A stretch of 7,352 bases of DNA, taken from positions 1,190,395-1,197,746 of the forward strand of contig CP070753.1 in assembly GCA_020348765.1 (NCBI GenBank), given 5' to 3'. A program made the position numbers and the translations under genes. The notes beneath the pieces are model-generated. The model did no database searches and had not been told where the DNA came from. It saw nothing but the letters and a program-made list of their open reading frames with translations. Position 1 is the first letter of the stretch; each line of letters opens with the position of its first letter. The stretch is from Burkholderiales bacterium. GTDB taxonomy: Bacteria > Pseudomonadota > Gammaproteobacteria > Burkholderiales > Burkholderiaceae_E. Below are positions 1 to 5,817 of this stretch, piece by piece.

Positions 1-211
1 CGGCCGCGCCAACCGCGTTGCGCAGGCGCTCGAGTCCGGAATGATCTGGGTGAATTCGGAGAACGTGCGGCACCTGCCGGCGCCGTTCGGCGGCATGAAG
101 TCGAGCGGCATCGGCCGCGACGGCGGCGACTACAGCTTCGACTTCTACATGGAGACCAAGAACGTCGCGCTGTCGCTCGGCCGCCACAAGCCGCCGCGCA
201 TCGGCGTCTGA
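1..211 (+). CDS. hpaE: 5-carboxymethyl-2-hydroxymuconate semialdehyde dehydrogenase, C-terminal 69 residues (5' truncated)
   Basis: This is the tail of an NAD-dependent aldehyde dehydrogenase; the first complete codon is at position 2 and the stop is TGA at 209-211. The visible part has the family's C-terminal signature: SGMIWVN, then PFGGMKSSGIGRDGG, then a YSFDFYMETKNV stretch. The ending (SLGRHKPPRIGV) closely resembles what I recall of E. coli HpaE, which ends in a similar SMG-H-PRWGV pattern. HpaE oxidises the semialdehyde made by ring cleavage of homoprotocatechuate to the dicarboxylic acid, in the cytosol. The catalytic Cys and Glu lie upstream of the window and cannot be checked. The hpaD gene follows 83 bases later on the same strand, which supports this call over a generic aldehyde dehydrogenase. 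Confidence 0.9.
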   Translation, partial: GRANRVAQALESGMIWVNSENVRHLPAPFGGMKSSGIGRDGGDYSFDFYMETKNVALSLGRHKPPRIGV

Positions 212-215
212 CCGA

Positions 216-264
216 AAAACGGGGTCAGAGTACATTTTGGGAAAACGGGGTCAGAGTACATTTT
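216..264 (+). repeat. Two tandem direct repeats of a GGGGTCAGAGTACATTTT element
   Basis: Two identical 23-base units lie head to tail at 216-238 and 242-264, with a 26-base period and a GGG linker. Each unit is AAAAC, then GGGGTCAGAGTACATTTT. They begin a few bases after the hpaE stop and end 30 bases before the hpaD start. They are much richer in A/T than anything else in the window, which suggests they arrived by insertion. From memory, GGGGTCAGAGT-type and GGGGACAGATTT-type elements are scattered in proteobacterial genomes, often near Y1/IS200-like (REP-associated) transposases; no transposase is present here. A regulatory role for hpaD cannot be excluded. I see no third copy in the window. 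Confidence 0.75.
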
Positions 265-294
265 TCGGAGCCATTCTTCAGGGCGGACACAGGG

Positions 295-1146
295 ATGGGA
301 AAACTCGCGCTGGCGGCCAAGATCACGCACGTGCCGTCGATGTACCTGTCGGAGCTTCCCGGCGAGCACCACGGCTGCCGCCAGGCGGCGATCGACGGGC
401 ACAAGGAGATCGGGCGGCGCTGCCGGGAGCTGGGCGTGGACACGATCGTCGTGTTCGACACGCACTGGCTGGTCAACTCCGGCTACCACGTGAACTGCGC
501 GCCGCACTTCGAGGGCGTGTACACCAGCAACGAGCTGCCGCACTTCATCAGGAACATGCCCTACGCGTTCCCGGGCAACCCCGGGCTGGGGCGGCTGATC
601 GCCGAGACGGCGACCGAGGACGGCGTGCGCACCCGGCACCATGACGCCACGTCGCTGCCGCCGGAGTACGGAACCCTGGTGCCGATGCGCTACATGAACC
701 AGGACCAGCACTTCCGCGTGCTGTCCGTGTCCGCCCTGTGCACCGTGCACGACCTGGCCGACAGCGCGCGGCTGGGCCGCTCGGTGCGGCGTGCGATCGA
801 GGAGCGTTACGAAGGCAGCGTCGCCGTCTTCGCCAGCGGCTCGCTGTCGCACCGCTTCGCGCAGAACGGGGTCGCCGAGCAGTACCTGCACCGGATCTGG
901 GACGAGTTCCTGTACCAGGTCGACATGCGCGTCGTCGAGCTGTGGTGCCAGGGCGACTGGAAGGCATTCACGGAGATGTTGCCGATGTATGCCGACAAGT
1001 GCCACGGCGAGGGCTTCATGCACGACACCGCAATGCTGCTGGGCGCGCTCGGCTGGGACGCCTACGACCAGCCGGTCGAGATCATCACGCCGTACTTCGC
1101 CAGCTCCGGCACCGGCCAGATCAACGCGATCTTCCCGGTGGTCTGA
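295..1146 (+). CDS. hpaD: 3,4-dihydroxyphenylacetate (homoprotocatechuate) 2,3-dioxygenase
   Basis: The 283-residue product matches E. coli-type HpaD in length and nearly residue by residue at the start (MGKLALAAKITHVPSMYLSE). It is a class III (LigB-type) extradiol dioxygenase. It cleaves homoprotocatechuate with O2, using a divalent metal, to give 5-carboxymethyl-2-hydroxymuconate semialdehyde, the substrate of HpaE encoded just upstream. Likely metal or catalytic residues by family analogy are His12 (ITHVPS), His57 (FDTHW), His186 (SGSLSHRF) and Glu239 (HGEGFMHDT); all are present. The protein ends in SSGTGQINAIFPVV, also typical. I chose ATG 295 because the N-terminus aligns with the family from residue 1. 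A weak purine-rich stretch (AGGGCGGA, 280-287) lies 7 bases upstream. It is probably cotranscribed with hpaE, although the tandem repeats lie between them. The next hpa gene expected in the E. coli order, hpaF, does not follow. Confidence 0.96.
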   Translation: MGKLALAAKITHVPSMYLSELPGEHHGCRQAAIDGHKEIGRRCRELGVDTIVVFDTHWLVNSGYHVNCAPHFEGVYTSNELPHFIRNMPYAFPGNPGLGRLIAETATEDGVRTRHHDATSLPPEYGTLVPMRYMNQDQHFRVLSVSALCTVHDLADSARLGRSVRRAIEERYEGSVAVFASGSLSHRFAQNGVAEQYLHRIWDEFLYQVDMRVVELWCQGDWKAFTEMLPMYADKCHGEGFMHDTAMLLGALGWDAYDQPVEIITPYFASSGTGQINAIFPVV

Positions 1147-1342
1147 AAGCCGCTTTGCCCCCGGAGCGGGGCCGGCCACCCGGCGCAGCTCGGTCCGACC
1201 CGGGCGCCGCCCCGGCCTTGCCGGTGGCCCGCAAAGGCGCGCCGGCTTGGCCTCGCGCACGGCCGGGGCCCCCGGCCACCGTCCCTCGCACCGGTGCGTG
1301 CATCGGCACGCCGGCGGCCGGCAGGGTGTAGTCTCCGGGCGC
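1147..1342. other. GC-rich intergenic spacer with hairpin potential
   Basis: No convincing gene lies in this 196-base gap. It holds a perfect 7-bp inverted repeat at 1261-1277 (GGCCGGG, GCC loop, CCCGGCC). It also has an imperfect one at 1291-1314, with core GCGTGC/GCACGC around an ATCG loop, and a 5-bp one at 1159-1171 just after the hpaD stop. None is followed by a T run, so none is a canonical intrinsic terminator. They may still contribute to transcript ending or mRNA 3' stability after hpaD, but GC-rich spacers produce such structures easily by chance. A weak TAGTCT at 1329-1334 could be a -10 element for the next gene, but no recognisable -35 accompanies it. Confidence 0.4.
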
Positions 1343-2365
1343 ATGGACTCGGTATCGCAGTTCGCGCTCGGCGCGGCGGTCGGGCTGGCCGCACTGGGCA
1401 GGCACACGGCGCCGTGGAAGGCCGCCCTGTGGGGCGGCTGGGTCGGCACGCTACCCGACCTGGACGCGCTGCTCGACTATGGCGACGCGGTCAGCAACAT
1501 GACGCTGCACCGCGCCGAGTCGCACTCGATCTTCTGGCAGAGCCTGGCCTCACCGTTCATCGCCGCCGCGATCGCCGCCGTCGATCGCGGGGTGCCGCGA
1601 TTCGCCGAGCGCTTCGGGCGCTGGTGGGTCGCGGCCTGGCTGGTGCTGGTCACGCATGCGCTTCTCGATGCGGCCACCGTGTACGGCACGCAGCTCGCGC
1701 TCCCGTTCAGCAACCACCCGTTCGGCCTGGCCAGCATCTTCATCATCGATCCGCTGTACACGCTGCCGCTGCTGGTGGGGCTGGCGGCGACGCTGCTCGC
1801 GCGCAGCCCGGGGCGGTTGCGCTGGAACCGGATCGGCCTCGCGCTTTCGACCGGCTACCTGGGCTGGGCGGTGCTGGCGCAGGCGCATGTCAGCGGCGTG
1901 GTGCGCGAGCAGCTCGCCGAGCGCGGGACGCAGCCCGAGCGCGTGCTGGTCACGCCGGCGCCGTTCAACACGGTGCTGTGGCGGGTGGTGGCCATGTACC
2001 CGGATGCCTATGACGAGGGTTTCTATTCGCTCCTGGATCGCGGCCGCGACATCCGGTTCGACCGCTTCCCGCGCAATGCAGGGCTGTACGCCGAAGCGGC
2101 CGCGGTGCCTGCGGTTGCCCGCATCGCCTGGTTCAGCAAGGGCTTCTTCCGCATGGACGAGCGTGACGGCAGGGTGACGATCACCGACCTGCGCATGGGC
2201 CAGGAGCCGTTCTACGTGTTCTCGTTCGAGGTGGCGCGACGCGCCAGTCCGCTGGCCGCGGTGAAGCCGACCGACGTCGGCGGCCGTGACGGCATGGACG
2301 TCGGACGCACGTTCGGCTGGCTCGGCCGGCGCCTGCTCGGCGAGGATCTGCAGCCGCCGCGTTGA
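1343..2365 (+). CDS. DUF457/YdjM-family membrane-bound predicted metal-dependent hydrolase
   Basis: The product is 340 residues with two parts. The N-terminal half (about 1-185) is membrane-associated, with hydrophobic segments near residues 5-35, 68-80, 93-112 and 130-190. It carries the family's polar motifs: PDLDALLDYGD (38-48), HRAESHS (56-62), HALLD (105-109) and DPLYTLPLL (136-144). The conserved Asp and His residues suggest a metal site at the membrane face, hence the 'metal-dependent hydrolase' label; the substrate is unknown. The C-terminal half (about 190-340) is soluble, contains WRVVAMYPDAYDEGFYSLLD, and is absent from the shorter YdjM type (about 200 residues). I chose ATG 1343 because the conserved FALGAAVG segment starts just after it. 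The frame stays open upstream, but that stretch runs antiphase through hpaD and has spurious composition. No good Shine-Dalgarno is visible. The gene appears to be its own transcription unit. Confidence 0.85.
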   Translation: MDSVSQFALGAAVGLAALGRHTAPWKAALWGGWVGTLPDLDALLDYGDAVSNMTLHRAESHSIFWQSLASPFIAAAIAAVDRGVPRFAERFGRWWVAAWLVLVTHALLDAATVYGTQLALPFSNHPFGLASIFIIDPLYTLPLLVGLAATLLARSPGRLRWNRIGLALSTGYLGWAVLAQAHVSGVVREQLAERGTQPERVLVTPAPFNTVLWRVVAMYPDAYDEGFYSLLDRGRDIRFDRFPRNAGLYAEAAAVPAVARIAWFSKGFFRMDERDGRVTITDLRMGQEPFYVFSFEVARRASPLAAVKPTDVGGRDGMDVGRTFGWLGRRLLGEDLQPPR

Positions 2366-2430
2366 TCGGCCGCGGGGTCGGCGCCGGGCGGCCTGCCTGT
2401 CGCGCCGCGGGGTCGGATTTCAGAGGCCTG

Positions 2431-2459
2431 TTGCGGTGCGCCGGCCGATGCCGCAGAAT
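2431..2459 (+). promoter_or_regulatory. Candidate sigma-70-type promoter for the GNAT-C39 operon
   Basis: TTGCGG (2431-2436) and CAGAAT (2454-2459) are separated by exactly 17 bases, matching a weak -35/-10 pair. Transcription would begin near 2466, giving a leader of about 20 bases before ATG 2486. The -10 lies inside the perfect palindrome at 2451-2465. The call rests on pattern only; the -35 matches just the TTG plus spacing. Confidence 0.4.
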
Positions 2460-2465
2460 CTGCGG
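2451..2465. repeat. Perfect 15-bp palindrome overlapping the candidate -10
   Basis: CCGCAGA and TCTGCGG flank a single central A, giving 7-bp perfect arms. It sits 21 bases before the start of the GNAT-C39 gene and overlaps the proposed -10 element. This is the position and shape expected for a dimeric repressor operator, but a palindrome this size can also arise by chance in a GC-rich spacer. No regulator gene is present in the window. Confidence 0.4.
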
Positions 2466-2485
2466 CCCGTTCCCGCGCGCCGCCG

Positions 2486-3724
2486 ATGATCCGTTCAGCC
2501 CGACTCGACGACCTGCCGGCGCTGCTCGCGCTCGAGGACCGCTGTTTCTCGACCGATCGGATCTCGCGCCGGCAGTTTCGCTACCTGCTGACGCGGGCGC
2601 ACGCGATCACGCTGGTCGACGTCGGCGAGGCCGCGGCGGGCGCGCGAGGCGCGCCGCGCGGCTACGTGCTGGTGCTGCTGAACCGCGGCCACTCGATGGC
2701 GCGGCTGTACTCGATCGCGGTCGACCCGGCATTGCGCGGCCACGGCGTCGGGCGCGGTCTGGTCGAGGCGGTCGAGCAGCAGGCGCGCGAACTCGAGTGC
2801 GCCAGCATGCGCCTGGAAGTGCGCCCGGACAACGCCGGATCGCTGGCGCTGTTCCGCAGCCTGGGCTACGAGCAGTTCGGCACCTACGACGACTACTACG
2901 AAGACCACATGGGTGCGCTGCGGCTCGAGAAGTCGCTGGCGCCGCACCTGGAACCGTCGCTGGCCCGGGTGCCCTATTACCAGCAGACCACCGACTTCAC
3001 CTGCGGCCCGGCATCGCTGATGATGGCGATGCGCGCGCTGGATCCGGACTTCGTGCTGGACCGCAAGCTCGAGCTGCGGATCTGGCGCGAGGCCACGACC
3101 ATCTTCATGACCTCGGGCCACGGTGGCTGCGGCCAGCACGGCCTGGCGCTGGCGGCCGCGCATCGCGGCTTCGAGGTCGAGGTGTACCTGAGCGGCAGTC
3201 GCACCTTTCTGGTCGACTCGGTGCGCAGCGAGGAGAAGAAGGAGGTGATGCGGCTGGTGCAGGAGGACATGGAGCAGGAGCTCGAGGCGCTCGGCGTGCC
3301 GGTCGTCGAGGCGTCGCTGAACGTCGAGCGATTGCAGCAGCGTTTCGAGGCCGGGGCGATTCCCGTGGTGCTGATCAGCTCGTTCCAGATCTACGGCGAG
3401 AAGTTCCCGCACTGGGTCGTGATCACCGGATTCGACCAGCACTTCGTCTATGCTCACGATCCGTTCGTCGATGTCGAGGGCGGCGAGACCACGGTCGACT
3501 CGATCGCGGTGCCGATCGGCAAGCGCCAGTTCGAGCGCATGGCCCGGTACGGACGCGCCGGCGTCAAGGCGGTGCTGCTGCTGTATCCGCGGGCTGCGCG
3601 CTCGCCGCGGCGCAGTGGCCGCGGCCGCGACGTCGGGCGCGGTCACCGGCGCGGCACCGGCGCGGTCCGGGCGCGATCCGCGAGCGCCGCTGCCGCGCCC
3701 CGTCCCGCGCTGCCGGCGCGCTGA
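2486..3724 (+). CDS. GNAT acetyltransferase fused to a C39-like cysteine peptidase
   Basis: This 412-residue fusion has two domains. Residues 1 to about 150 are a GNAT (RimI-like) acyltransferase with the acetyl-CoA loop SIAVDPALRGHGVG (R84-G89) and the PDNAGSLALFRSLGYEQF motif. Residues about 155-368 are a papain-like C39 peptidase. Gln167 (oxyanion hole) lies six residues before Cys173 in TCGPAS, with His309 (PHWVVITGFD) and Asp325 (HDPF) completing the triad, so it looks catalytically competent. There is no signal peptide, membrane segment or ABC transporter domain, so it should be cytosolic, unlike bacteriocin-exporting C39 proteins. Residues 369-412 form an Arg/Ala/Gly-rich tail that looks disordered. 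The start overlaps the TGA of a 13-codon frame (ATGA at 2486-2489); no Shine-Dalgarno is evident. The ATP-grasp gene follows after 18 bases, which suggests shared transcription and a joint role in amide-bond chemistry. Substrate unknown. Confidence 0.88.
   Translation: MIRSARLDDLPALLALEDRCFSTDRISRRQFRYLLTRAHAITLVDVGEAAAGARGAPRGYVLVLLNRGHSMARLYSIAVDPALRGHGVGRGLVEAVEQQARELECASMRLEVRPDNAGSLALFRSLGYEQFGTYDDYYEDHMGALRLEKSLAPHLEPSLARVPYYQQTTDFTCGPASLMMAMRALDPDFVLDRKLELRIWREATTIFMTSGHGGCGQHGLALAAAHRGFEVEVYLSGSRTFLVDSVRSEEKKEVMRLVQEDMEQELEALGVPVVEASLNVERLQQRFEAGAIPVVLISSFQIYGEKFPHWVVITGFDQHFVYAHDPFVDVEGGETTVDSIAVPIGKRQFERMARYGRAGVKAVLLLYPRAARSPRRSGRGRDVGRGHRRGTGAVRARSASAAAAPRPALPAR
3644..3665 (+). 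repeat. 11-bp tandem duplication inside the GNAT-C39 tail
   Basis: CACCGGCGCGG occurs twice back to back (3644-3654, 3655-3665). Because 11 is not a multiple of three, gain or loss of a copy shifts the reading frame of the C-terminal tail while leaving both catalytic domains intact. Confidence 0.7.
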
Positions 3725-3742
3725 GTCCGCAGGCACGGGCCG

Positions 3743-5227
3743 ATGTCCGAGTACGTGATCGTCGTCGAGCAGGCCAGCGACTGGAAGGCCGATTTCCCGC
3801 GCCTCAGGGTCGTGACCGCGCGCGAGTACCTGGAGCACCCGCCGGAGGTCGACCAGGGGCCCCTGCGCGTGATCAACCTGTGCCGCAGCTACGGCTACCT
3901 GTCGGTCGGGTACTACTGCTCGCTGCTTGCCGAGGCGCGCCGGCACAAGGTCGTGCCGACGGTGCGCACGATCCAGGACCTGTCGCGCAAGTCGATCTAC
4001 AGCCTCGAGACCGCGGACGTCGACCGGCAGGTGCAGAAGGTGCTCGGTCGGCCGCGGGCGGGGCTGCAGCCGACCGCGTTCGAGCTGACGCTGTTCTTCG
4101 GCCAGACCGCGGTGCGCGAGATGCAGGACATCGGCCGCTGGCTGTTCGAGGCCTTTCGCGCGCCGCTGCTGCGCGTCGAGTTTCGGCGCCAGGGCAGCTG
4201 GCGGGTCGCGGCGATCAAGTCGTTCGGCCTGCATGCGCTCGATGCGGCGCAGCAGGCCGAGTTCTTCCAGGCACTCGAGTCCTATCTGCAGCGCCCATGG
4301 CGAAGCCGGCGCCAGCAGAGTGCGGCGAAGTACTACCTGGCGATCCTGCACAACCCGGACGAGCAGCTTCCGCCCTCGAGCACGCGTGCGCTGCGCAAGT
4401 TCATCGCGGCGGCGCGCAAGCTCGGCATCGAGGCCGAGCTGATCCAGCGCCGCGACTACGGTCGCCTGGCCGAGTACGATGCGCTGTTCATCCGGGAGAC
4501 GACCGCGATCGATCACTACACCTACCAGTTCGCGAAGAAGGCCGACAGCGAGGACCTGATCGTGCTCGACGACCCGGACTCGATCCTGAAGTGCACGAAC
4601 AAGGTCTATCTGGCCGAGCTGCTGCGCAAGCACCGGGTGCCGACACCGCGCACGGTGATCGTCAGTCGGGACAATTTCGACGAGCTCGAACAGACGATCC
4701 CGTACCCGGTGGTGCTGAAGATCCCGGACGGTTCGTTCTCGCGCGGTGTGTTCAAGGCGGCGAGCCGGGCCGAGGCGCGCGCGCTGGCCACGCGCCTGTT
4801 CCGTGAGTCCGACCTGATCCTGGCCCAGGAATTCATGCCGACCGAGTTCGACTGGCGCATCGGCGTGCTGAACAAGACCCCGATCTACGCCTGCCAGTAC
4901 TTCATGTCGCGCAAGCACTGGCAGATCGTCGATCACACCGGAAAGGGGCGGCCGCGCGAAGGCGGGTTTCGTACGCTGCCGGTGGCCGAAGTGCCGAAGC
5001 CGGTGGTGCGCACCGCGCTCAAGGCCGCGAACCTGATCGGTGACGGGCTGTACGGCGTGGACCTGAAGCAGACCGAGGCCGGCGTGTTCGTGATCGAGGT
5101 CAACGACAATCCCAACGTCGATGCCGGCGTCGAGGACGCGGTGCTCAAGGACGAGCTGTACCGGATCATCATGCTCGACTTCCTGCGCCGTCTGGACAGC
5201 CTGCGCGGACGGGTCGTTCGGCACTGA
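3743..5227 (+). CDS. RimK-like ATP-grasp ligase with RLAN N-terminal domain
   Basis: The 494-residue product belongs to the RimK-like ATP-grasp proteins that carry an RLAN (RimK-like ATP-grasp N-terminal) domain. The RLAN part covers roughly residues 30-160, with the signature INLCRSYGYLSVGYYCSLLAE and VRTIQDLSRKSIYSL. The ATP-grasp core spans roughly 200-490. It has nucleotide-binding VVLKIPDGSFSRGV (Lys326), the LAQEFMPTEFDWRIGVL strand, and metal-binding VIEVNDNPNVDAG (Glu452, Asn454, Asn456). Such enzymes activate a carboxylate as an acyl phosphate and join it to an amine, making peptide-like bonds. RimK itself adds glutamates to ribosomal protein S6, but this subfamily's substrate is unknown to me and it should not be called rimK. 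The start ATG 3743 lies 18 bases after the GNAT-C39 stop; no strong ribosome site is visible. The adjacent peptidase/acetyltransferase fits a pathway that builds and edits a peptide product. Confidence 0.88.
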   Translation: MSEYVIVVEQASDWKADFPRLRVVTAREYLEHPPEVDQGPLRVINLCRSYGYLSVGYYCSLLAEARRHKVVPTVRTIQDLSRKSIYSLETADVDRQVQKVLGRPRAGLQPTAFELTLFFGQTAVREMQDIGRWLFEAFRAPLLRVEFRRQGSWRVAAIKSFGLHALDAAQQAEFFQALESYLQRPWRSRRQQSAAKYYLAILHNPDEQLPPSSTRALRKFIAAARKLGIEAELIQRRDYGRLAEYDALFIRETTAIDHYTYQFAKKADSEDLIVLDDPDSILKCTNKVYLAELLRKHRVPTPRTVIVSRDNFDELEQTIPYPVVLKIPDGSFSRGVFKAASRAEARALATRLFRESDLILAQEFMPTEFDWRIGVLNKTPIYACQYFMSRKHWQIVDHTGKGRPREGGFRTLPVAEVPKPVVRTALKAANLIGDGLYGVDLKQTEAGVFVIEVNDNPNVDAGVEDAVLKDELYRIIMLDFLRRLDSLRGRVVRH

Positions 5228-5258
5228 GTCCGGAACGAGCGGCGACGGCGACAGGGAC

Positions 5259-5753
5259 ATGGCCAGGCGCGAGGCGCACGTATCGGAGACGCCGGCGACC
5301 GCTCTGCTGCGCCGACACGGTGTCGATTTCAGCGAGCATGCCTATGCCTACGTCGATCACGGCGGGGCCGCCGAGGCCGCGCGACAGCTCGAGCTGGACG
5401 TGCACGCGGTGGTCAAGACGCTGGTGATGCAGGACGACAAGACCCGGCCGTTGATCGTGCTGATGCACGGAGACCGCAGCGTCTCGACCAAGAATCTCGC
5501 GCGCCAGATCGGTGCCAAGAGCGTCGAGGCCTGCCGGCCGGAGGTGGCCCAGCGCCACAGCGGCTACCAGGTCGGTGGCACGTCCCCGTTCGCCACCCGG
5601 CGGTCGATGCCGGTGTACGTCGAGTCCGGCGTGCTGGACATGGCCCGGATCTATGTGAACGGCGGGCGACGCGGCTACCTGCTCGGAATCGCGCCGTCGG
5701 CGCTGACGGGGCTGCTCGACGCGCGCCCGGTGCAATGCGCACTGCACGACTGA
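5259..5753 (+). CDS. YbaK/EbsC-family aminoacyl-tRNA deacylase
   Basis: The product is 164 residues, normal length for the single-domain YbaK/EbsC family related to the ProRS editing domain. These proteins hydrolyse mischarged aminoacyl-tRNAs in trans; E. coli YbaK acts on Cys-tRNA(Pro). Visible hallmarks are VVKTLVMQ with Lys53 at the family's functional lysine position, and the GGTSPF loop (106-111) followed by RRSMPVYVE. The ending, with YVNGGRRGYLLGI, is also typical. It may be YbaK proper or a sister clade with different amino acid specificity; the sequence alone does not decide this. ATG 5259 is preceded by AGGG only two bases upstream, a poor ribosome site. The gene lies 31 bases after the ATP-grasp gene on the same strand, so cotranscription is likely. 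Confidence 0.88.
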   Translation: MARREAHVSETPATALLRRHGVDFSEHAYAYVDHGGAAEAARQLELDVHAVVKTLVMQDDKTRPLIVLMHGDRSVSTKNLARQIGAKSVEACRPEVAQRHSGYQVGGTSPFATRRSMPVYVESGVLDMARIYVNGGRRGYLLGIAPSALTGLLDARPVQCALHD

Positions 5754-5804
5754 GCCCGCAGAAGCGCTACCCTTGAGCCCTGGCACGAATCCGTCATTGC
5801 GCTG

Positions 5805-5810
5805 AAGGAG
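5805..5810 (+). promoter_or_regulatory. Shine-Dalgarno that fixes the plsY TTG start
   Basis: AAGGAG lies 7 bases before TTG 5818, a near-ideal ribosome binding site. It is the strongest in the window and decides the start, since no ATG fits the family's N-terminus. Confidence 0.8.
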
Positions 5811-5817
5811 TCCGGAC

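Noticed and set aside
791..1342. Upstream extension of the DUF457 gene into hpaD.
   Set aside because: The frame is open, but the extra residues are Arg/Ser/Thr-rich shadow sequence and the family's N-terminus begins at ATG 1343.
145..1449. A 434-codon minus-strand frame covering hpaD.
   Set aside because: It is antisense to a gene that matches HpaD nearly end to end, and its translation is compositionally spurious.
2370..2416. 12-bp direct repeat CCGCGGGGTCGG (2370-2381 and 2405-2416), considered as a decayed copy of the GGGGTCAGAG element.
   Set aside because: Only the GGGGTC core is shared with the 216-264 repeats and the A/T-rich half is missing; it is more likely GC-rich coincidence.
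2486..3724. Bacteriocin-processing C39 transporter.
   Set aside because: There is no membrane domain, no ABC ATPase and no nearby double-glycine precursor; the partner domain is a GNAT acyltransferase.
2362..4806. An 814-codon plus-strand frame out of phase with both the GNAT-C39 and ATP-grasp genes.
   Set aside because: It crosses two well-supported genes in the wrong phase, and its product is an Arg/Ala/Gly-rich shadow without domains.
2495..5260. A 921-codon open frame on the minus strand antisense to the GNAT-C39 and ATP-grasp genes.
   Set aside because: GC-rich codon use on the plus strand removes stop codons from the antisense frame. Its translation is low-complexity (His, Arg, Leu, Val, Asp rich) with no recognisable motifs, while the plus-strand genes carry intact catalytic motifs.
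5781..5800. Possible sigma-54 promoter before plsY (TGGCAC ... TTGC).
   Set aside because: The GG and GC elements are about five bases too far apart for sigma-54, which needs a strict spacing.
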